A stretch of DNA of 8,797 bases from Desulfuromonadaceae bacterium. GTDB lineage: Bacteria; Desulfobacterota; Desulfuromonadia; Desulfuromonadales; Geopsychrobacteraceae. The stretch is taken from positions 1 through 8,797 of the forward strand of contig DAOWKG010000276.1 of NCBI GenBank assembly GCA_030639985.1, in the 5' to 3' direction. The translations under genes were made by a program, and so were the position numbers. The number at the start of each line of letters is the position of its first letter. The first letter of the stretch is position 1. Below are positions 1 to 5,578 of the stretch, one piece after another. The notes below the pieces were generated by a model. It was not told where the DNA came from. It did not search any database and saw only the letters and a list, made by a program, of their open reading frames with translations.

Positions 1-39
1 TCAGTTTGAACAGGAAAAATTGCAGATTGATGATGTTTT
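1..39. repeat. 39-bp inverted repeat of 125-163 at the window edge
   Basis: Bases 1-39 are the exact reverse complement of 125-163, which is internal amt coding sequence. The match runs off the window edge and may be longer. It shares four T bases (36-39) with the neighbouring direct repeat, so the two copied blocks join through a 4-base overlap. As a result, 1-19 and 36-54 also form a 19-bp hairpin with a 16-base loop. A direct copy followed by an inverted copy of the same nearby sequence is typical of template switching in amplification or of a faulty contig end. A real rearrangement is possible but less likely. Confidence 0.93.
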
Positions 40-75
40 TCCTGTTCAAACTGATAACCATAGACAAATACCAGC
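36..75. repeat. 40-bp direct repeat, copy 2 (out of place); partner at 145-184
   Basis: Bases 36-75 are identical to bases 145-184, and the match ends sharply on both sides (35 differs from 144, 76 differs from 185). The 145-184 copy lies in its proper place inside the ammonium transporter reading frame, where it encodes LVFVYGYQFEQEK. The 36-75 copy is read in another frame and is not transporter-like there. On the minus strand the joint falls in a 10-base stretch, gctggtattt. That stretch fits both the true local coding (Ala-Gly-Ile) and the start of the copied segment, so it looks like a junction at short natural homology. Confidence 0.95.
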
Positions 76-1062
76 AGAGATACCACCCCAAGTACCAACA
101 ACCCCATGGAGAGGCCAAACACCTAAAACATCATCAATCTGCAATTTTTCCTGTTCAAACTGATAACCATAGACAAATACCAGCGAACCGATACCACCGA
201 CAAAAAAAGCACCAATCGGGTGCACCAGATCAGAACCGGCACAAATTGCAATCAGCCCAGCTAATGCACCGTTATGGATAAATCCAGGGTCATTCTTACC
301 GGCAACCAACGCAAACAGCACCCCACCAACCATTGCCAACAACGAATTTACCGCTACCAGCCCCGAAACTCCATCTAAAGACTGGGCACTCATGACGTTG
401 AAACCAAACCAGCCGACAGCCAGAATCCAACTCCCCAATGCCAGAAAAGGTATGTTACTAACCGGAATTGCCCGACTACGGCCACGAACGAATCGCCCCA
501 TCCGGGGGCCAAGGATAATAACTGCAGGCAGTGCCAACCAACCACCGAGTGAATGAACCACCACACTCCCGGCAAAATCGTGAAATGGGGCACCAAAAGT
601 GGCCTCAAAAAAGCCCTGCAACCCAGCACTGTTTTGCCCCCAGATCAGAGATTCAAAAATGGGATAGGAGATACCAACAAAGATGCCTCCGGCAATAACT
701 TGGGGCCAAAATTTTGCCCGTTCAGCAATCCCCCCGGAAATAATCGCCGGAATACAAGCAGCAAAGCAGAGCAGGAAGAAAAATCTGACCAACTCATAAC
801 CCTGATTGTCACCCAGCAGTCCTGCGGCCGAGGTATAAAAATGGATACCATAAGAAATTGGATAGCCAATCAAAAAATAAACTACTGTTGATACCGACCA
901 ATCGGAAAGAATTTTCACGAAAGCATTAACCTGATTTTTTTGGCGTACCGTACCAACCTCCAAAAAAGCAAAGCCGGCATGCATGGCAAAAACCATAACT
1001 GCACCCAACAATAAAAACAGTACGTCCCCGCCATGTTGCAGAGCTATAAGCGACTTTTCCAT
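46..1062 (-). CDS. amt: Ammonium transporter (Amt family), 3' end broken
   Basis: Inner-membrane channel of the Amt/MEP/Rh family that takes up ammonium. The ATG at 1062 has a GAGGAG ribosome site 8 bases upstream (1071-1076). The product has many hydrophobic segments and family hallmarks: the GTVRQKNQVN segment (37-46), ISGGIAER (108-115), pore residues in DFAGSVVVHSLGG (Asp162 and the first pore-type His170), GWFGFNVMSA (217-226), ALAGLIAICAG (266-276) and the second pore-type histidine in LHGVVGTWGG (His319). Homology ends at about residue 332. The last six residues, CLWLSV, and the stop come from the displaced repeat at 36-75, so the real C-terminus, including the last helix and cytoplasmic tail that meets PII (GlnK), is missing. 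Family members usually have 400 or more residues. No glnK lies on its 5' side; the other flank cannot be seen. There is no evident cleavable signal peptide. Confidence 0.93.
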   Translation of the reverse strand: MEKSLIALQHGGDVLFLLLGAVMVFAMHAGFAFLEVGTVRQKNQVNAFVKILSDWSVSTVVYFLIGYPISYGIHFYTSAAGLLGDNQGYELVRFFFLLCFAACIPAIISGGIAERAKFWPQVIAGGIFVGISYPIFESLIWGQNSAGLQGFFEATFGAPFHDFAGSVVVHSLGGWLALPAVIILGPRMGRFVRGRSRAIPVSNIPFLALGSWILAVGWFGFNVMSAQSLDGVSGLVAVNSLLAMVGGVLFALVAGKNDPGFIHNGALAGLIAICAGSDLVHPIGAFFVGGIGSLVFVYGYQFEQEKLQIDDVLGVWPLHGVVGTWGGISAGICLWLSV

Positions 1063-1128
1063 CTTCGAATCTCCTCATCCCAGTTGTACTGAGTACTAGA
1101 TTGATTTTCAATTTAATAACAGCTCATT

Positions 1129-1143
1129 TCAATTACTGTGCCA
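1129..1143 (-). promoter_or_regulatory. Sigma-54-like promoter for amt
   Basis: On the minus strand the sequence reads TGGCAC-AGTAA-TTGA. The -24 element and the 5-base spacing match the RpoN consensus TGGCAC-N5-TTGC, with one mismatch in the -12 element (A instead of C). Transcription would begin near 1117, leaving a leader of about 55 bases before the amt ATG. RpoN control of ammonium transporters through NtrC is well known. I found no clear NtrC-type enhancer palindrome in the 150 bases upstream, so the call is tentative. Confidence 0.5.
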
Positions 1144-1250
1144 CGGCTAAAAACCCTATTTAAACACTCAAGAGCTATCGAACTAGCACAAACTTGCCCA
1201 ACTTTTAGACGCTACTGGTGTTTTTTTAATCACTTGTCAACCCGGATTAA

Positions 1251-1280
1251 TTGACAAACGATAATCCAGTGAGCTAGAGT
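1251..1280 (+). promoter_or_regulatory. Probable sigma-70 promoter of the metX leader
   Basis: A perfect -35 hexamer TTGACA (1251-1256) is followed after 18 bases by TAGAGT (1275-1280), which matches the -10 consensus at four of six positions. Transcription would start near 1287, about 15 bases before the first paired base of the riboswitch. That is the expected geometry for an S-box leader. The -35 box lies inside the right arm of a perfect 7-bp inverted repeat, TTGTCAA (1234-1240) / TTGACAA (1251-1257). Confidence 0.5.
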
Positions 1281-1301
1281 CAGATAAACGTAAATGAACA
1301 A

Positions 1302-1410
1302 CGTCTTTATCCAGAGTGGTGGAGGGAGAAGGCCCTTTGAAACCACGGCAACCGGCTGCTATTGTCCGGTGCCAATTCCTTCCTGGTGAATACCGGGAAA
1401 GATGGGGACG
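1302..1410 (+). ncRNA. SAM-I (S-box) riboswitch aptamer
   Basis: S-adenosylmethionine-sensing leader of metX. P1 pairs 1302-1311 (CGUCUUUAUC) with 1401-1410 (GAUGGGGACG) over ten pairs, three of them G-U. The S-box core then follows in order: a CAGAG segment with GUGGU and GGAGGGA, GGCCC, UUGAAACCAC closing P2, and the GGCAACC segment. P3 pairs ACCGG with CCGGU, then comes GUGCCAAUUCC, and P4 pairs CCUGGU with ACCGGG around a GAAU loop. These conserved blocks and the four-helix plan are diagnostic. High SAM should stabilise P1 and allow the downstream terminator to form, shutting off metX. Location directly before a methionine synthesis gene supports the call. Confidence 0.95.
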
Positions 1411-1440
1411 GTCCTGGTAGATACAATCTTTTATGTATCC

Positions 1441-1483
1441 AAGGCCCTTTCCAACAATTCTGGAAAGAGCCTTTTTTGTTTTT
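1441..1483 (+). terminator. Riboswitch expression platform: intrinsic terminator before metX
   Basis: A 13-base stem pairs 1441-1453 (AAGGCCCUUUCCA) with 1461-1473 (UGGAAAGAGCCUU), with one C/A mismatch and a 7-base loop. It is followed by a run of six T, a G and five more T. GGAAAG at 1396-1401, from the P4/P1 side of the aptamer, is complementary to CUUUCC at 1447-1452 and could serve as an antiterminator when SAM is absent. A second small hairpin, GATACA (1420-1425) / TGTATC (1434-1439), lies between aptamer and terminator. Confidence 0.92.
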
Positions 1484-1494
1484 AGCAGCAATTT

Positions 1495-2625
1495 ATGACG
1501 GGAATTAACGTGGACAACGGCATCGGCATTGTAACCACCAAATATGCAAAATTTGATGTCGAATTACGTCTCGAAAGTGGTCGCCTGTTGGGACCACTGA
1601 CCTTGGCATATGAAACCTACGGCGAGCTGAATCAGGATGGTTCAAATGTGATTCTGGTCGCCCATGCCTGGACTGGTGATGCTCATGCTGCCGGGCGGCA
1701 TAGCGAGGAAGATCGACGACCGGGCTGGTGGGATAACATGATCGGTCCCGGAAAAGTTCTCGACACCGATCGTTATTGTGTTATCTGCAGCAATACCATC
1801 GGCTCATGCAAAGGTTCAACCGGGCCAACCAGTATCAACCCGAGCACCAACCGACCGTATCGCCTCACCTTTCCGGTTCTCATGGTTCGCGACATGGTGC
1901 GGGCGCAGAAATTACTCCTTGACCATTTGGGGGTTAAATCAATCGTATCAATCGTGGGTGGCTCGATGGGAGCAATGCAGGCAATCGAATGGGCTATTCA
2001 CTATCCTGAAATGGTACGCTCAATTGTCCCGATTGCCGGAACCGGACGTACCTCACCAATGGCAATTTCCCTAAATGCCCTGGCACGCCAAGCAATTTTC
2101 AACGATCCACTCTGGAAAAAGGGTAACTATCAACTGGAACATCCACCGGCAGACGGGCTGGCACTGGCACGGGCAGTAGGGCATATTTCATTTTTATCAG
2201 ATAAGTCGATGCAACTTAAATTTGAGCGTCGTTTTTCAATTCGTGACGGTATGTTCGATTTTTTCGGGAAGTTTGAAATTGAACGCTATCTCGATTACAA
2301 CGGCAGCAATTTTGTTAACCTGTTTGATACCAACTCGTTCCTTTATTTGGCGAAAGCCCTCGATCTATACGATGTCGCCTGGGATTTTGATTCTTTAAGT
2401 GAAGCACTCGACCGCGTCGCTTGCCCTTCCCTCTGGTTTGCATTTACCTCCGACTGGCTCTATCCCCCAGAGCAAACCGAAGAACTGGTCACCGAGCTAC
2501 AACGACTGGATAAAACCGTCGATTACCATTTAATTGATTCCGACTACGGTCACGACTCATTTCTGGTTGAACCAGACAAATATATCCCCTTGTTAAAGGA
2601 ATTTCTTGCCCAAATTGATCCCTGA
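1495..2625 (+). CDS. metX: Homoserine O-acetyltransferase (MetX)
   Basis: Transfers an acyl group, normally acetyl from acetyl-CoA, to the hydroxyl of homoserine, the committed cytosolic step of methionine synthesis. The 376-residue alpha/beta-hydrolase has the MetX landmarks: [10 protein letters not shown] (37-46), the oxyanion-side HAWTGDAH (57-64), [20 protein letters not shown] (97-116), the nucleophile elbow GGSMG with Ser157, [13 protein letters not shown] (193-205), TSDWLYPP with Asp320 and YGHDSFL with His353, completing a Ser-Asp-His triad. Length is normal. Expression is governed by the SAM-I riboswitch and terminator just upstream. The start is uncertain: the ATG at 1495 has no ribosome site and lies 11 bases after the terminator T-tract. 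The GTG at 1510 has GGGA six bases upstream and gives MDNGIGIV, closer to the usual family N-terminus. Some MetX enzymes use succinyl-CoA, which I cannot exclude by eye. Confidence 0.96.
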   Translation: MTGINVDNGIGIVTTKYAKFDVELRLESGRLLGPLTLAYETYGELNQDGSNVILVAHAWTGDAHAAGRHSEEDRRPGWWDNMIGPGKVLDTDRYCVICSNTIGSCKGSTGPTSINPSTNRPYRLTFPVLMVRDMVRAQKLLLDHLGVKSIVSIVGGSMGAMQAIEWAIHYPEMVRSIVPIAGTGRTSPMAISLNALARQAIFNDPLWKKGNYQLEHPPADGLALARAVGHISFLSDKSMQLKFERRFSIRDGMFDFFGKFEIERYLDYNGSNFVNLFDTNSFLYLAKALDLYDVAWDFDSLSEALDRVACPSLWFAFTSDWLYPPEQTEELVTELQRLDKTVDYHLIDSDYGHDSFLVEPDKYIPLLKEFLAQIDP

Positions 2626-2662
2626 AATTACCCTAAGTACAGATTGGATCTGACCGCATTTC

Positions 2663-2824
2663 TCACTCATCAAACAGATCAAGCTGTTCAAATTTCAACA
2701 CTTCGGATTTGAATGGGCGGGGCTGAAACCGGGGACAGTCGAGCATGATAATCGTATCCATCTGCTTACATCGCCGGATACAACGACGACAGAGCTTATT
2801 AATTTCAGGTCGTTTTTCTTCCAA
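2663..2824 (-). CDS. Small cysteine-rich protein, function unknown (53 aa)
   Basis: I do not recognise this product. A TTG start (2822-2824) has a strong ribosome site, AAGAGGAT with AGAGGA at 2832-2837, seven bases away, and the frame runs 53 codons to TGA at 2663-2665. An in-frame stop lies shortly upstream and no ATG or GTG is available, so TTG is the likely start. The protein is basic in its first half and has four cysteines, Cys12, Cys15, Cys19 and Cys30, spaced C-x2-C-x3-C-x10-C (LCRRCIRRCK, then LDCPRF). This could bind a metal, for example zinc. The C-terminus is acidic and aromatic (KFEQLDLFDE). It converges on metX and diverges from the hydrolase operon. Good start signals and a non-random cysteine pattern argue for a real gene, but there is no homology proof. 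Confidence 0.62.
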   Translation of the reverse strand: MEEKRPEINKLCRRCIRRCKQMDTIIMLDCPRFQPRPFKSEVLKFEQLDLFDE

Positions 2825-2874
2825 AATGATATCCTCTTGCCACCAAATTATGTCTATAAATTACTAATCAACTA

Positions 2875-2904
2875 TTGTCTGCAACAGAACTAAAGTGCTA
2901 AATT
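2875..2904 (+). promoter_or_regulatory. Weak candidate promoter for the hydrolase/EF-G operon
   Basis: TTGTCT (2875-2880) and TAAATT (2899-2904) are separated by 18 bases, each matching the sigma-70 consensus at four of six positions. The 2825-2948 region is AT-rich and lies between two divergent genes, so promoters are expected in both directions. No clear minus-strand promoter for the small cysteine-rich gene stands out. Confidence 0.28.
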
Positions 2905-2948
2905 AACTGCTCAATCGTAGATTTTCCACCTCAGCTAACGGTACCAGG

Positions 2949-3758
2949 ATGCAGGCAGAAACCCTCGATATAATCGTTCTTGGTTCTGGAACCAGTACCG
3001 GCATTCCGGTGGTTGGTTGCCATTGCGCCATCTGCCGTTCAAACCATCCCCACAATCAACGTAGCCGTTGCAGTGCACTACTCAGTTATGGAAAATACAA
3101 TATTCTCATTGATACCTCAACCGATCTTCGGCAACAGGCACTACGGGAAGATATTTGTCACGTCGAGGCGGTCTTCTACACCCACTGTCATGCCGACCAC
3201 CTGCATGGCATCGATGATTTGCGGGGTTTCAACCTGCGCTCCAAGCATCCAATTCCCCTCTACGGCTCAAAAGCAACCCTGACAAAGATCAGGAACAATT
3301 TCAGCTACATTTTTGATCAATCGCAACCATCCAGCTATATCCCCCGGCTGGAACTACACCCGATTGATCAGCCGCTCGACTTGTTCGGGCTACAGATTAT
3401 CCCGATCCCGCTACGACATGGCAGCATGGAGACCTATGGCTATCGCTGTGGCGCATTTGCCTACCTGACCGACTGCAATGCTATTCCGCCAAGCTCATTG
3501 GCGCTGCTGGACAACCTGGAAGTATTAATTCTTGACGGCTTGCGTTTTACTCCCCACAATACCCACTTTAACATTCCTCAGGCCGTTGAAATAGCACAGA
3601 AGATTGGCGCAAAGCAAACGCTCCTGACCCACCTCAGCCATGAGGTCGACCATCCGATCCACGACCGCCAGCTGCCACAAGGGATCAATCTGGCATTCGA
3701 TGGTCAACGGTTCAGCTGTAGTGCCAATACTAACCACAAATTACAGGCGCTATCATGA
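2949..3758 (+). CDS. Metallo-beta-lactamase-fold hydrolase, PhnP-like phosphodiesterase
   Basis: Predicted cytosolic metal-dependent phosphodiesterase of the MBL superfamily, closest by eye to PhnP (phosphoribosyl 1,2-cyclic phosphate phosphodiesterase). The 269 residues begin with the LGSGTSTGIP strand-loop (11-20). A PhnP-type structural metal site follows: Cys24, Cys26 and Cys29 in GCHCAIC, plus Cys41. The catalytic motif is THCHADH (His79, His81, Asp83, His84), followed by GIDDLR. Further ligand candidates are His157 (PLRHGS), Asp175 (LTDCN), His206 and His228 (LTHLSH). Length is typical. No phosphonate (phn) genes are nearby, so a C-P lyase role is unlikely and the true substrate is unknown; a cyclic nucleotide or RNA-derived phosphodiester is possible. 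The ribosome site is poor (AGG abuts the ATG). Its TGA overlaps the next ATG as ATGA, implying translational coupling. Confidence 0.88.
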   Translation: MQAETLDIIVLGSGTSTGIPVVGCHCAICRSNHPHNQRSRCSALLSYGKYNILIDTSTDLRQQALREDICHVEAVFYTHCHADHLHGIDDLRGFNLRSKHPIPLYGSKATLTKIRNNFSYIFDQSQPSSYIPRLELHPIDQPLDLFGLQIIPIPLRHGSMETYGYRCGAFAYLTDCNAIPPSSLALLDNLEVLILDGLRFTPHNTHFNIPQAVEIAQKIGAKQTLLTHLSHEVDHPIHDRQLPQGINLAFDGQRFSCSANTNHKLQALS

Positions 3759-5560
3759 ATACCGAATTACGTCTGCACGGGCAGATCAACGATAAAATAG
3801 AGTATTTTGCCACCGCTGCCGGATGTCGAACAGCTCACCACCATTTTTTTCAAATGGGAGATCAGAGCATCCGCTTTTTTGCCCCGGGGAGTGAACTCTG
3901 TCTCAATTCAACCGGTTTTATCCATACCGGCACCGGGGGAATGTTTTGCGAATATATGTTTGGCGGGGAACAACCCCTGTCAGACCTGAGTAAAGAAGGG
4001 GTTTGTAACCGCCTTATGCTGCTTGGTGCCGGTTATAATCATGCCGGAGGATTAGAACTGAACGAGCAATGCCACAGCCAGCAAAACTACGCCGATATTT
4101 TTCATGGCGGTCATGCGGTTGACAACTATTTTTTCTTTATTAACGGACTCGACGGCGACACCCCACAACTGCGGCAGAAGCAGATTCTCCGCTATCTTGG
4201 GAAAACCCTAAAACGCATCCCGAATCTCAACCGGCAGGACGATTCCCAACTGGCAGAATTACTCCTGGCACAATTGCCGAAACAATGTACCGTCTACCTG
4301 ATCCGACTGTCGGCCACCAAACAGCGTCACTTTCAACAAGAGTTTCAAACCCTCTACTACCGAGATCGCGCTATCTCCAAAACCACCGCTACGATCCTCC
4401 AGAATCTGGCCGACGATCTGCAACTCGACTCGCATCAATGCGAACGTATCAAAGCCGATGCTATGTATCGCCACCGAGACAATTATCAAATCATTGATGA
4501 CTACAAAAAAGTACTGGTAGAGTGTTACCAGCAGGGCAACATCACCAACCAGCAACATGCCCGGCTAACCCGTTTAGAAGCCCTTGCCGTCCGCCATGAA
4601 ATCCCGACCACCCTACTGACAGCACTGGATGATAAATTAAAAACCAAGATTCGCAGCACCACTCAAGAACCCGAGCACACTGCTATAACCAGAAATATTC
4701 TCCACGACCTCCAGCGCTGCAAGGAGATCGGCAAACAGAACATTATTCAGCTGCTGTACGCCAAACAACATGCCCATCGCTACCACGATCATAGCTTCGA
4801 ACAAATGTTACTTGAAACCAGCCAGAAGTTCGATGAGCAAATTCGTGACGGAGAACCACTATCGTCAATGGAAAACTTCTCGTATATCATCTCTTTTTTC
4901 GACCGCTACGACAGTACCGCTACCGATATCAGCCAGATTGCATTCATGGAAAGCTTCCGACCAACCGAAAAATCGCTCCGGAGTTTGATAGACAATCGCC
5001 ACGAATTCAATCTGTTAGCCAAAGGACTATTTGAACAGCTATTCCTTGAAGATATTCTGGCAAATCCTTATCTGGGAGGTTTCGGCCGCCAGAAAGTGGT
5101 GTGTCTTAAAAATGGGCTGGAAGAGATTGCTGCCGGCATAACCACTCCGCAGCAGCTGACGGCTGAATTAAAAATAATTGACCATGAAGAGCGCCTTCAC
5201 GGCATCGTCCACAGCTATGCCAAAAAACGGATCCGCCAGTGTTCCCATGACACCACCAAAGCGGAACAAAATGAGCTCCTTCACGAGCTGAACAATGAAT
5301 TACTGATGCGGGGAAAAATCAATAAGCCGCTGGAGCAAGCATTGTTCAATAACGTGATTCACGTCATTAAAACCGAGGCAATCTATCTGCACCAGTTGCT
5401 GCCAGAAATAGTCGCCAACAACAATATCGACCTGCGCAACGATTTTTTCACCAACAGTGGGCTCGACTATTTCTATATCGAAGAGCTGGAACGGGAATAT
5501 TACACCTTGAACCAACTCGAAACCAAGCACCTGCAACAGTTAAGAGTAGCGGCACTTTAA
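3755..5560 (+). CDS. Conserved protein of unknown function (601 aa), possibly TIGR04442-like
   Basis: Function not known. From memory it resembles a Geobacter-group family of about 600 residues that may be TIGR04442; that name needs checking. The first 185 residues look beta-rich, with glycine-rich turns and many aromatic and histidine residues (HTGTGGMFCEYMFGG at 57-71; NYADIFHGGH at 111-120; NYFFFINGLDGD at 124-135). From about 186 onward it is mostly helical and charged. Residues 230-300 include a helix-turn-helix-like repeat unit (YKKVLVECYQQGNITNQQ at 250-267). There is no signal peptide, membrane segment, Walker motif or known catalytic signature. It starts inside the stop of the upstream hydrolase (ATGA), with AGG seven bases before the ATG, and ends 18 bases before an EF-G paralog. 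The three genes are therefore probably co-transcribed, and this protein may act with one or both neighbours. Confidence 0.85.
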   Translation: MNTELRLHGQINDKIEYFATAAGCRTAHHHFFQMGDQSIRFFAPGSELCLNSTGFIHTGTGGMFCEYMFGGEQPLSDLSKEGVCNRLMLLGAGYNHAGGLELNEQCHSQQNYADIFHGGHAVDNYFFFINGLDGDTPQLRQKQILRYLGKTLKRIPNLNRQDDSQLAELLLAQLPKQCTVYLIRLSATKQRHFQQEFQTLYYRDRAISKTTATILQNLADDLQLDSHQCERIKADAMYRHRDNYQIIDDYKKVLVECYQQGNITNQQHARLTRLEALAVRHEIPTTLLTALDDKLKTKIRSTTQEPEHTAITRNILHDLQRCKEIGKQNIIQLLYAKQHAHRYHDHSFEQMLLETSQKFDEQIRDGEPLSSMENFSYIISFFDRYDSTATDISQIAFMESFRPTEKSLRSLIDNRHEFNLLAKGLFEQLFLEDILANPYLGGFGRQKVVCLKNGLEEIAAGITTPQQLTAELKIIDHEERLHGIVHSYAKKRIRQCSHDTTKAEQNELLHELNNELLMRGKINKPLEQALFNNVIHVIKTEAIYLHQLLPEIVANNNIDLRNDFFTNSGLDYFYIEELEREYYTLNQLETKHLQQLRVAAL

Positions 5561-5578
5561 TTTTATAGAGGCAAGTTA

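Noticed and set aside
6..281. 91-residue plus-strand open frame at the left edge
   Set aside because: It is antisense to amt and built partly from the chimeric repeats, so its two similar segments only reflect the 40-bp repeat.
553..891. 112-residue plus-strand open frame inside amt
   Set aside because: It lies antisense to clear transporter coding sequence, and its product is low-complexity and unlike a known protein.
1201..1227. T7 run after ACGC/GTGT, considered as a terminator
   Set aside because: The stem has only four pairs including a G-U, and no gene lies upstream to be terminated on that strand.
1237..1491. 84-residue minus-strand open frame between amt and metX
   Set aside because: It is antisense to the SAM-I riboswitch and terminator, whose structure explains the sequence; the product resembles nothing I know.
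2639..2651. CAGAT-TGG-ATCTG palindrome after metX, considered as a terminator
   Set aside because: The stem is only five pairs and is not followed by a T-tract.
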